DNA of 28,120 nt from DATDCV01 sp036524155 (GTDB lineage: Bacteria > Verrucomicrobiota > Verrucomicrobiia > Limisphaerales > UBA8199). Positions 1 through 6,914 of this stretch are shown here, in pieces. Under the pieces are notes generated by a model, which saw nothing but the letters and a program-made list of their open reading frames with translations, had not been told where the DNA came from and did not search any database. The first letter of the stretch is position 1. The number at the start of each line of letters is the position of its first letter. The stretch covers positions 1 to 28,120 of the forward strand of contig DATDCV010000086.1 of NCBI GenBank assembly GCA_036524155.1, read 5' to 3'. Position numbers and translations under genes: made by a program.

Positions 1-1
1 G

Positions 2-502
2 GGGATTATCACCCTCTCGCTCGAAAAGGCGGTGAACTGGGCGCGCACCAACTCAATGTGGCCTATGCTGTTCGGACTGGCCTGCTGCGCGATTGAGATG
101 ATGTCTGCCCAGGCTGCCAACTACGATATGAGCCGCTTCGGCATGGACCTGATGCGCGCCAGCCCGCGCCAGTCGGACCTGATGATCGTCGCCGGGCGGG
201 TGACCCGCAAGATGGCGCCCGTGGTGCGCCGGCTGTATGACCAGATGCCCGAGCCGAAATGGGTGATCGCCATGGGCAATTGCGCGATTTCGGGCGGCCC
301 GTTTGTGTTTCCCGGCCAATACGCCGTGGTGGAGGGCGTGGACAAACTTTTCCCGGTGGATGTGTATATCCCCGGCTGCCCGCCTCGACCGGAGGCGTTG
401 ATCGAGGGACTCCTGAAGCTGGAAGAGAAGCTGACGGGCAAGCGCCGCTGGCCGGTGGTGAAGGCCGAGGAAGCTTCCAATCCTGAGAAGAACCAGAAAT
501 AG
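2..502 (+). CDS. nuoB: NADH-quinone oxidoreductase subunit B (5' end outside the window)
   Basis: NuoB is the peripheral-arm subunit that carries the terminal 4Fe-4S cluster N2, which passes electrons to quinone. The reading frame is open from base 2 and reads GIITLSLEKAVNWARTNS, the usual NuoB N-terminal region, so the gene begins before the window and the GTG at 32 is an internal codon. All four expected cluster ligands are visible: the tandem Cys-Cys in FGLACCAIEMM, the Cys in MGNCAISGG and the Cys in PGCPPRPEAL. About 166 residues are present and the C-terminus is intact. A 67-base gap separates it from nuoC. The identification is secure from motifs and gene order. Confidence 0.97.
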   Translation, partial: GIITLSLEKAVNWARTNSMWPMLFGLACCAIEMMSAQAANYDMSRFGMDLMRASPRQSDLMIVAGRVTRKMAPVVRRLYDQMPEPKWVIAMGNCAISGGPFVFPGQYAVVEGVDKLFPVDVYIPGCPPRPEALIEGLLKLEEKLTGKRRWPVVKAEEASNPEKNQK

Positions 503-569
503 CCCGCAATTCCACGTCCGTTGATTGGGAGCGGAGTAAGAAGAGATCCACGGCGAAGACGCGAACATA

Positions 570-1196
570 ATGAACAACAGTCCGGCAAACAACAGCCAGG
601 CGCAATCGGTGCAGTCGCCGGCGCTTGCATCGCCGGGGGCAGCCACGCCTTCCCTGGCGCCCAAACCTGCTGCCGCAGCGTCCCCGGCACCAACCGCGCC
701 CGCGGCGCCCGCGGCTGCCGCAGCCAAACCTGCCGTCGTCTCGGCAGCGCCGCCACCGCCGCCGCCAGTCCCGGCCGCGCTGGCGCATCTGAAGGTCCCC
801 TTTCAAGGAGCTGATTACAGTCTCAAAGGCTATCACGCTGAAGCCACCGTGGCACCGGACCAGGTCGTGGCAGCGGCTGAAGCGCTTGATAAAGAGGGCT
901 TTGCGATCGATACCATCACGGGGGTAGATTGGATGGCCCAAGGGCAGATGGAGGTTGTTTACGACTACTTTCACCCGGAAAAGACGCTGCGGGCGGTAAT
1001 CCGGACGCGGGTGCCTCGGGACAATCCCGAACTGCCGACCATCAGCAAAGTTTTCCCTGGCGCCAATTGGCACGAGCGCGAAACCCATGACTTCTTCGGC
1101 ATCCGGTTTACAGGCCATCCCGATTTGAGCCCATTCTTGCTGCCGGAGGATGCCACTTACCACCCGCTCAGGAAGGATTTCACCTCGTGCTCGTAA
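570..1196 (+). CDS. nuoC: NADH-quinone oxidoreductase subunit C (30 kDa subunit) with Ala/Pro-rich N-terminal extension
   Basis: NuoC is a structural peripheral-arm subunit that packs against NuoD. Residues from about 80 onward match the 30-kDa family, including the signature around HERETHDFFGIRFTGHPDL near the C-terminus. The first roughly 75 residues are a low-complexity stretch rich in Ala, Pro and Ser with a run of seven prolines, which the usual NuoC does not have. No better downstream start is visible, so ATG 570 is kept; its ribosome site is weak. The end overlaps nuoD by ten bases, which implies coupled translation. The extension is probably a disordered, surface-exposed tail (inference). 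Confidence 0.95.
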   Translation: MNNSPANNSQAQSVQSPALASPGAATPSLAPKPAAAASPAPTAPAAPAAAAAKPAVVSAAPPPPPPVPAALAHLKVPFQGADYSLKGYHAEATVAPDQVVAAAEALDKEGFAIDTITGVDWMAQGQMEVVYDYFHPEKTLRAVIRTRVPRDNPELPTISKVFPGANWHERETHDFFGIRFTGHPDLSPFLLPEDATYHPLRKDFTSCS

Positions 1197-2323
1197 AAGA
1201 CGTCAAAGAAGTTACCGCCTTCGGGGTGCCGCAGGAAACTTTTGTCCTGAACGTGGGGCCGCAACACCCGGCAACGCACGGGGTGCTCCGGGTCAAGATG
1301 ACGATGGACGGGGAGTATATCGTCAAGGCGGAACCGGTTTGCGGCTACATCCACCGCATGCACGAGAAGATGGGCGAGAACCGGACCTACGCCCAGTTCC
1401 TGCCCAACACCAGCCGCATCGACTATCTCTCCTCGATGAACTACACCCACGCGTTTGTGGGTGCCGTCGAACGCGGTCTGAAGTTGCAGGTGCCGCCGCG
1501 CGCCGAGTACCTGCGGGTCATTACCTCCGAACTGAACCGGATCTCGAGCCACCTTGTTTGGTGGGGCGCACTCCTGAACGACCTGGGAGGCTGGACCCCG
1601 CTGCTGTATGCATTCGATGACCGGGAGAAGATCCTCGATCTGCTGGAGGGCATTTGCGGCGCGCGGCTCACCTATGCCTACTACCGCATCGGCGGCCTGT
1701 ACAACGATGTCGACGACGATTTCCTGAACGGGACGCGCGCGTTCGTGAAGCACATGCGCCCGCGGCTGAAGATGTACAAGGACCTCGTCACCGACAACAT
1801 CATCCTGCGCAAGCGCCTCATCGGAATTGGCCCGATCAGCGCGGAAATGTGCCGCAAATATGGCGCCACGGGGCAGGTGATCCGCGGCGCCGGCGTCGCC
1901 TATGACGTCCGCAGAGTCGAGCCTTATTCCGCTTACCCGGAATTCGATTTTGAAATCCCGACTTACCCCGAAGCGGACTCCATGGCGCGTTACCTGGTGC
2001 ATATGGCGGAGCTGGAACAGAGCCTCCGGATCATCGAGCAGGCGGTGGAAAAACTGCCGTCCGGGCCTGTCATGGCCGAGAAAGTGCCGCGCGTGCTGAA
2101 GCTTCCGGCCGGCGATTACTGCTACGCCGTCGAAGCCGCGCGCGGGCGATTCCTGGTGCGAATCGTCAGCGACAACAAGGAAATCCCCTACCGGGTGAAG
2201 CTGCGCACGCCTTGCCTGTCGAACCTCAGCCTGTTCGAAGAGGCGAGCCGGGGGATGCTGCTGCCCGACGCGCTGGCGCTGATGGGGAGCCTGGATTTAG
2301 TCATCCCGGACATCGACCGGTGA
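1187..2323 (+). CDS. nuoD: NADH-quinone oxidoreductase subunit D (49 kDa subunit)
   Basis: NuoD forms the quinone-binding pocket together with NuoB and descends from the large subunit of NiFe hydrogenases. The protein opens with the family hallmark LNVGPQHPATHGVLRV; the conserved histidines are residues 27 and 31. It closes with LALMGSLDLVIPDIDR, the usual C-terminal form. At 378 residues it is slightly short but complete. The start is GTG at 1187, inside the end of nuoC. It is supported by an AGGAAGG ribosome-binding site about ten bases upstream. The next gene is nuoH, so nuoE, nuoF and nuoG are missing from the place they usually occupy. Confidence 0.97.
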   Translation: MLVKDVKEVTAFGVPQETFVLNVGPQHPATHGVLRVKMTMDGEYIVKAEPVCGYIHRMHEKMGENRTYAQFLPNTSRIDYLSSMNYTHAFVGAVERGLKLQVPPRAEYLRVITSELNRISSHLVWWGALLNDLGGWTPLLYAFDDREKILDLLEGICGARLTYAYYRIGGLYNDVDDDFLNGTRAFVKHMRPRLKMYKDLVTDNIILRKRLIGIGPISAEMCRKYGATGQVIRGAGVAYDVRRVEPYSAYPEFDFEIPTYPEADSMARYLVHMAELEQSLRIIEQAVEKLPSGPVMAEKVPRVLKLPAGDYCYAVEAARGRFLVRIVSDNKEIPYRVKLRTPCLSNLSLFEEASRGMLLPDALALMGSLDLVIPDIDR

Positions 2324-2332
2324 ACGGCAAGA

Positions 2333-2380
2333 GCGTTGAAGCGTTGAAGCGATGAAGCGTTAAACCGTTAAAGCGATGAA
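2333..2380 (+). repeat. Six tandem octamers between nuoD and nuoH
   Basis: Bases 2333-2380 are six consecutive 8-base units with consensus GCGTTRAA: GCGTTGAA twice, GCGATGAA, GCGTTAAA, CCGTTAAA and GCGATGAA. A degenerate seventh unit, GCCGAGAA, follows, and the purine-rich drift continues to about 2430. The array sits in a 144-base gap between nuoD and nuoH. Because the period is not a multiple of three and stops occur, it is not coding. Its function is unknown. Confidence 0.85.
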
Positions 2381-2467
2381 GCCGAGAAGAGACAGAGAGT
2401 GAGAGCGATGAAGAATTAAAGACAGAATGAACGTAGCGAGACAAAACCATGAGCCGGGGTCCAACAG

Positions 2468-3493
2468 ATGATGGAATCTGTTTCCAACCTGGTCCGAAGT
2501 TTGTGGCCCGAGCCCCTGCGATTGGTGCTGTTCTGGTGCGGCATCCTGGGTTTTGTGGGGTTGAACGCCGCTTACCTGGTCTGGGTTGAGCGCAAGGGCG
2601 CCGGCCGTTTCCAACGCCGTCCGGGCCCGACTGAAGTGGGCTGGGCCGGGCTGCTGCAGCCGATCGCGGACGCGCTCAAGCTGATGTCCAAGCAAATCCT
2701 GGTGCCCAGCGGCGTCGACGGGGCGTTGTTCCGGGCTGCGCCGCTCGTGATGATGGCCCCGTCGCTGGTCGGGCTGGCCCTGATCCCCTGGAGCGAAAAG
2801 CTGGTGGGATGCAACATGAACATTGGGCTGCTGGTCGTCTTCGCGTTTGGCTCTCTGACGGTGATTGCGCTGATGATGGGCGCGTGGTCCTCCCGCAACA
2901 AATACGCGATCATTTCGGCGGCGCGCATCGTCTCGCAAAACGTTGCTTACGAGATTCCCATGTTGCTGGTGGTCATCACGATCATCATGGTGAGCGGCAC
3001 GATGAACCTCAACGAGATCGTCGCCCAGCAAGGCGGGGCATTCTGGAACTGGAACGTCTTCAGGGTCTGGGTGAACCCGCTGATGCCCGTCACGTTCCTG
3101 ATCTTCTACATTTGCATGCTTGCGGAAACCAACCGCGCGCCCTTTGACATGGCCGAAACCGAGAGCGAACTCGTCGCAGGGGCTTTCACGGAATATTCCA
3201 GCATGGGCTTTGGCGTGTTTTTTATGGCCGAATACGCGAACATCGTGCTGGGCTGCGCCCTGGGCACGGTGCTTTTTCTCGGCGGTTGGCAAAGCCCGAT
3301 CGGCATTCTCCCGGGCGTGTTCTGGTTCCTGGCAAAAATGTATTTCCTCGTTTTCTCAGTTGTGTGGGTCCGCTGGACGTTCCCGCGCACGCAGTTTTAC
3401 GGTCTGTTGAACCTGTCGTGGAAAATCCTGATCCCCGTTTCGCTGTTCACGCTGCTGCTCGCCAGCGCGATGATGAAGCTCATTAAGGTATGA
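2468..3493 (+). CDS. nuoH: NADH-quinone oxidoreductase subunit H
   Basis: NuoH is the membrane subunit that joins the quinone site to the proton-pumping arm. Its 341 residues are the usual length and mostly hydrophobic. Two diagnostic stretches are present: the loop at residues 41-71, beginning ERKGAGRFQRRPGP and running to GLLQPIADALK, and the acidic loop at about 219-241, AETNRAPFDMAETESELVAG. Glu220, Glu230 and Glu233 in it belong to the conserved charged funnel. ATG 2468 is immediately followed by a second ATG, so the start is uncertain by one codon. The stop overlaps the nuoI start by four bases. Confidence 0.97.
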   Translation: MMESVSNLVRSLWPEPLRLVLFWCGILGFVGLNAAYLVWVERKGAGRFQRRPGPTEVGWAGLLQPIADALKLMSKQILVPSGVDGALFRAAPLVMMAPSLVGLALIPWSEKLVGCNMNIGLLVVFAFGSLTVIALMMGAWSSRNKYAIISAARIVSQNVAYEIPMLLVVITIIMVSGTMNLNEIVAQQGGAFWNWNVFRVWVNPLMPVTFLIFYICMLAETNRAPFDMAETESELVAGAFTEYSSMGFGVFFMAEYANIVLGCALGTVLFLGGWQSPIGILPGVFWFLAKMYFLVFSVVWVRWTFPRTQFYGLLNLSWKILIPVSLFTLLLASAMMKLIKV

Positions 3494-4095
3494 AGAAAGC
3501 TTTCCTGGAAGTTTACTACGGGTTCAAGAGCCTCCTGATCGGGATGCGCATCACCATCGGCCAGTTTTTCAAACCGATCGTGACCGTGCAATACCCGCAC
3601 GCGACCCTGAAGATTGCCCCGCGCTTCCGCGGCCATATCGAGCTGGTGCGCGACCCCCAGAGCGGCGTTGCGAAATGTTTCGTGTGCAAGCTGTGTGAAA
3701 AGGCCTGTCCGAGCGACTGCATCACCGTCGAAGGCGTCAAACCGGAAGGCGGCAAGCGCAAGACGGTTACCTATTACCGGCTGGATTTCACCAAGTGCAG
3801 CTTGTGCGGCTCATGCGTCGAAGCCTGCCGGGACCAGGCCATCCGTTTTTCGCGCGAGTACAACCTGGCGGGCTGGAAGAAGGAAGATTTCATCATGGAC
3901 CTGTTCAAGCGCCTGGAGGACCAGTCCCGGGCGGCGGGAACAGAGCTGATTATGCCGGCGGGTGCGGGCCTGCCTTCAGCGACGCCAACGGTGGCGGCGA
4001 AGCCCGCTGCCACCTCCGGCGCTGTTTCCCCAGCGCCGCAACCGGCCAAAGCGGAACCGGCCAAAGCGGCCGCGGCGCCCATGGAGGTCAAATGA
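3490..4095 (+). CDS. nuoI: NADH-quinone oxidoreductase subunit I (two 4Fe-4S ferredoxin-type subunit)
   Basis: NuoI carries clusters N6a and N6b, which hand electrons to NuoB. Two ferredoxin motifs are visible: Cys63, 66, 69 and 73 in CFVCKLCEKACP, and Cys103, 106, 109 and 113 in CSLCGSCVEACR. The first of the 201 residues overlaps nuoH by ATGA and the end overlaps nuoJ the same way. The last roughly 45 residues are an Ala/Pro/Lys-rich tail not needed by the fold. It contains a perfect 15-base tandem duplication. A similar low-complexity extension occurs at the N-terminus of NuoC in the same operon. Confidence 0.97.
   Translation: MKKAFLEVYYGFKSLLIGMRITIGQFFKPIVTVQYPHATLKIAPRFRGHIELVRDPQSGVAKCFVCKLCEKACPSDCITVEGVKPEGGKRKTVTYYRLDFTKCSLCGSCVEACRDQAIRFSREYNLAGWKKEDFIMDLFKRLEDQSRAAGTELIMPAGAGLPSATPTVAAKPAATSGAVSPAPQPAKAEPAKAAAAPMEVK
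4040..4069 (+). repeat. Perfect 15-bp in-frame tandem duplication in the nuoI tail
   Basis: AACCGGCCAAAGCGG occurs at 4040-4054 and again, identical, at 4055-4069. It encodes two copies of a Pro-Ala-Lys-Ala unit in the disordered C-terminal tail of NuoI. Perfect identity suggests a recent slippage event (inference). Confidence 0.85.
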
Positions 4096-4622
4096 GCCCG
4101 TTTCCGGCAAGCAACCTGATCGTCACTCCGGTTTTCGTCCTCTGCCTTATCATCATGGGCGCCGGGGCTCTGATCGCGGTCCTCAGCTCGCGCCTGATTC
4201 GCAGTGTCTGCGGCCTGGCCATTTGTTCCGTCGGGCTCGCCGGTCTTTATTACTTCCTTCACAGCCCGTTCCTCGCGGCCATGGAAATCCTCATCTACAT
4301 CGGCGCCGTCTGCGTCATGATTATCTTCGCAGTGATGCTGGCCGAGCCCAATGAACCCGCCCCGGACCGCGGGGGTTCATCGCTTCTGTGGGGCGGCCTG
4401 GCGGTGCTCGCGGCGTTGGCCATATTCGGAGCCTTGGCCTGGCTCGGCACGCACGCAAAATGGGCCCCGCCGGAACAAGTGGCCAATGACGGTTCCGTGC
4501 AGGCGATTGGCCGCTCGCTGCTGACGACTTACAGCCTGGCTTTCGAACTGATTTCCCTGGCGCTGCTGGTGGCGATCGTCGGCGCGCTGGCTATTGCCCG
4601 GCTCGGGAGGAATAAAGCGTGA
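4092..4622 (+). CDS. nuoJ: NADH-quinone oxidoreductase subunit J
   Basis: NuoJ is a small membrane subunit next to NuoK and NuoA; its third helix changes shape during coupling. The 176-residue protein starts MSPFPASNLIV, with GGAGG four bases before the ATG, and overlaps nuoI by four bases. The conserved helix MEILIYIGAVCVMIIFAVML is at residues 64-83, with the family tyrosine at 69. About five hydrophobic helices are visible. A longer frame upstream of 4092 is open but only reads through the nuoI region. Immediately downstream is an inverted-repeat element rather than nuoK. Confidence 0.95.
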   Translation: MSPFPASNLIVTPVFVLCLIIMGAGALIAVLSSRLIRSVCGLAICSVGLAGLYYFLHSPFLAAMEILIYIGAVCVMIIFAVMLAEPNEPAPDRGGSSLLWGGLAVLAALAIFGALAWLGTHAKWAPPEQVANDGSVQAIGRSLLTTYSLAFELISLALLVAIVGALAIARLGRNKA

Positions 4623-4626
4623 ACTT

Positions 4627-4772
4627 AAATCCGAAATCCGAATCCCGAAACCCGAAAGAAGCCCGAAATCCGAATTCCGAAATTCGAAATTCGGATGTGA
4701 CGCTCGCCTTAGTTCTTTCGGACTTCGGGCTTCGGATTTCTTTCGGATCTCGGATTTCGGGTTTCGGATTTT
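4627..4772. repeat. Inverted-repeat element A, arms built of CCGAAAT-type heptamers, between nuoJ and nuoK
   Basis: The left arm (about 4627-4694) is a run of CCGAA cores spaced seven bases apart, with one 11-base step at CCGAAAGAAGCCCGAA. The right arm (about 4714-4772) is its reverse complement. Aligned without gaps, 46 of 56 arm positions pair, and every mismatch lies outside or at the edge of the CCGAA cores. The loop is only about 19 bases, so the transcript could form a very long hairpin. The right arm ends four bases before the nuoK start codon. A second copy lies at 10219-10422. The element type has no name I can give with confidence. Confidence 0.85.
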
Positions 4773-4776
4773 GACC

Positions 4777-5088
4777 ATGTACAACGACCTAAGTGTATAT
4801 TTGTTAGCCGCCGCCTTTCTCCTGGCGATTGGCATATATGGCTTGATTCGCCGTCGCACGCTCATCGGCATGCTGATCTCGGGCGAGCTGATTTTTTCGG
4901 CGGCATCGCTGAACCTGATGGCCTTTAACCGCTTCACGGTTCATGACCCGGCGGTTGGGCAAATATTCGTGCTTTTTATTATGGGGCTCGCAGCCGCGGA
5001 AGTGGCCATCGCGTTGAGCATCATGGTCGCGGTCTACCGCAACTACCGCTCCGTCCAAACCCGCGATCTCTCCGAACTGAACGGTTAG
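4777..5088 (+). CDS. nuoK: NADH-quinone oxidoreductase subunit K
   Basis: NuoK is a three-helix subunit homologous to MrpC that contributes two essential membrane glutamates to the proton path. The protein from ATG 4777 is 103 residues, the family length. It has both glutamates, Glu37 in ISGELIF and Glu75 in AAAEVAIAL, and ends DLSELNG. A longer frame begins at 4594 but its extra residues are only translated repeat element, so ATG 4777 is chosen. No Shine-Dalgarno sequence is visible, because the repeat arm reaches almost to the start codon. Expression may depend on how that hairpin folds (inference). Confidence 0.95.
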   Translation: MYNDLSVYLLAAAFLLAIGIYGLIRRRTLIGMLISGELIFSAASLNLMAFNRFTVHDPAVGQIFVLFIMGLAAAEVAIALSIMVAVYRNYRSVQTRDLSELNG

Positions 5089-5091
5089 TCC

Positions 5092-6591
5092 ATGGAAAAG
5101 GTAAATGACATTCGACTGTTGCTGGCGGTGCTGGCGCCGCTGATCGGGGCGGGGCTGGTGATGGCCAGCGGCAAGCGCCCGAACGTGCGCGAGGCCTTCT
5201 CGTTCCTGGCGGCGGCGGTGCTATTTGGGATCAATGCCTCGATGATCCCGGCCGTGCTGCACGGCCAGGGGAAGCTGCTGCACTTCACGCTCTTCCAGCT
5301 TTTCCCCGCCACCGCGACCAGCACCGGCCTCAGCATTGCGTTGCGCGCCGACGCGCTCTCGATGGTTTTCGCGTTATCGGCCTCGTTTCTTTGGGTGCTG
5401 ACCGTTTTTTACTCGGCCGGCTACATGCGGGGCCTCGAGGAGCATGCCCAGACCCGGTTCAACACCTGTTTTGCGCTGGCGCTGTTTGGCGCGATCGGCT
5501 GCGCGTTCTCGGACAATCTGCTGACACTTTACCTGTTCTACGAAATCGTCAGCATCTGCACTTACCCGCTCGTCGCGCATCACCAGGACGAGCAAGGCTA
5601 CGAGAGCGGCAAGAAATATCTCACTTACCTGACGGCGACCGCCAAGGGGCTGGTGCTGCCGGCGATGGTTTTGATCTACGTGCTGAGCGGCAGCCTTGAT
5701 TTCGCGACCAACCTGCACACCGGCATAATTCCACCCTCGGTCCACCACGGAGTGGTCGCCGCGCTGTACGCGTGCTGCATCCTGGGTTTTGCGAAAAATG
5801 CCGTCATGCCCTTCCACAACTGGCTGCCGAGCGCGATGGTGGCGCCGACGCCGGTCAGCGCATTGCTGCACGCGGTCGCCGTCGTCAAAGTCGGAGTGTT
5901 TTCGACTGTGCGCGTGATGCTGTATGTGTTCGGCACGGACATGATGCGCGACTTAAACCTGGGCCTGCCCACCGCCTATTTCGTTTCGTTCACGATTGTG
6001 GTGGGATCGATCATTGCGTTGAGCAAGGATGACCTGAAAGCGCGGCTGGCCTACTCGACGGTGAGCCAGCTCTCCTACGTCATCCTGGGTGTCGCGTTGC
6101 TGACCGACGCCGGCATTCAAGGCGGCGTCATTCACATTGCCAACCATGCGTTTTCCAAGATCACGCTGTTTTTCTGCGCCGGCGCGATCTACGTCGCCAC
6201 CCACAAGAAAAAGATCTCCGAGATGAGCGGGCTGGGCCGCGTGATGCCGTTCACGTTCGGCGCGTTTGCGCTGGCGTCGCTCAGCATGATTGGCGCGCCG
6301 CCGGTCGCGGGGTTTGTGACGAAGTGGTATTTGCTGAATGGCGCGTGGGACGCCCACTCGCTGGCGATCATTGGCGTGTTGCTGGCCAGCACGCTGCTCA
6401 ATGCGGCCTATTTCGCGCCCGTGGTCTATCAGGGCTTTTTTGGCAAACGCCCCGAATCGGACGCCAAACACAACTTCACCGAGGCGCATCCGGCGCTGGT
6501 GGTGCCGCTTACCGTGACGGCGGTCATCTCGGTGTTAATCGGGCTGTACCCGGCCTTCTTCATGCGCTTTGTGCAGCACCTGTTCACATGA
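5092..6591 (+). CDS. Antiporter-like complex I membrane subunit (MrpD/NuoM/NuoN type), additional to L, M and N
   Basis: This is a 499-residue polytopic protein of the proton-translocating antiporter family. The key charged residues are present: Glu151 in helix 5 (FYEIVSICTYPL), Lys235 (AKNAVMPFHNWLP), Lys266 (VVKVGVF), Lys356 (HAFSKITLF) and Lys411 (GFVTKWYLL). A lysine at the last position is the NuoL/NuoN/MrpD pattern; NuoM has glutamate. It occupies the nuoL position after nuoK, but at 499 residues it lacks the long C-terminal lateral helix that defines NuoL. The gene at 6915 has that extension instead. I therefore read this as an extra pumping module rather than the true L subunit. It lies three bases after nuoK. 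Confidence 0.88.
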   Translation: MEKVNDIRLLLAVLAPLIGAGLVMASGKRPNVREAFSFLAAAVLFGINASMIPAVLHGQGKLLHFTLFQLFPATATSTGLSIALRADALSMVFALSASFLWVLTVFYSAGYMRGLEEHAQTRFNTCFALALFGAIGCAFSDNLLTLYLFYEIVSICTYPLVAHHQDEQGYESGKKYLTYLTATAKGLVLPAMVLIYVLSGSLDFATNLHTGIIPPSVHHGVVAALYACCILGFAKNAVMPFHNWLPSAMVAPTPVSALLHAVAVVKVGVFSTVRVMLYVFGTDMMRDLNLGLPTAYFVSFTIVVGSIIALSKDDLKARLAYSTVSQLSYVILGVALLTDAGIQGGVIHIANHAFSKITLFFCAGAIYVATHKKKISEMSGLGRVMPFTFGAFALASLSMIGAPPVAGFVTKWYLLNGAWDAHSLAIIGVLLASTLLNAAYFAPVVYQGFFGKRPESDAKHNFTEAHPALVVPLTVTAVISVLIGLYPAFFMRFVQHLFT

Positions 6592-6908
6592 AACTCGTTG
6601 AATCACTCGGTCAAATGCTCGTCCGGTTAATCGAGTATCTGCAGAACCGCCTCAAGACGGTGGTGTGGGCCTGTTGCGGCGTCCTGGCGCTGCTGATCCT
6701 ATGCGATGTCGTGATCAAACTGCCCCACCTGCATAGTGACGAGCCTTGGTTCGAGAAGTTGCCCGTCTTCTGGTCGATCTTCGGTTTTATCGGCTGCGCC
6801 CTCATTATCATCCTCTCAAAATGGTACGGTCACGCCGGGATCATGACCCGCGAGGATTACTACGGCCCGGAAGAGGGAGAGAAAGCGCCGCCCCATCACC
6901 ATGACTAA
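6588..6908 (+). CDS. Small two-helix membrane protein, putative complex I accessory subunit
   Basis: This 106-residue protein starts at ATG 6588, overlapping the preceding antiporter gene by four bases, and is followed six bases later by the next antiporter gene. It has two hydrophobic segments, at about residues 26-43 (VVWACCGVLALLILCDVV) and 63-81 (PVFWSIFGFIGCALIIILS). An amphipathic N-terminus precedes them and an acidic/histidine-rich tail ending GPEEGEKAPPHHHD follows. The segment SKWYGHAGIMTREDYY after helix 2 resembles small proteins I recall beside MrpD-like genes in other complex I clusters, but I cannot name the family. Tight coupling argues that it is part of the complex. Function is unknown. 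Confidence 0.85.
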   Translation: MKLVESLGQMLVRLIEYLQNRLKTVVWACCGVLALLILCDVVIKLPHLHSDEPWFEKLPVFWSIFGFIGCALIIILSKWYGHAGIMTREDYYGPEEGEKAPPHHHD

Positions 6909-6914
6909 GCCGGT

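Noticed and set aside
4594..5088. A 164-residue version of NuoK with an extra N-terminus
   Set aside because: The extra residues are translated heptamer repeat; NuoK from 4777 has the exact family length.
5092..6591. Straight assignment of the 499-aa gene as nuoL
   Set aside because: It lies in the nuoL position but is about 100 residues too short and lacks the C-terminal lateral helix, which the gene at 6915 has.
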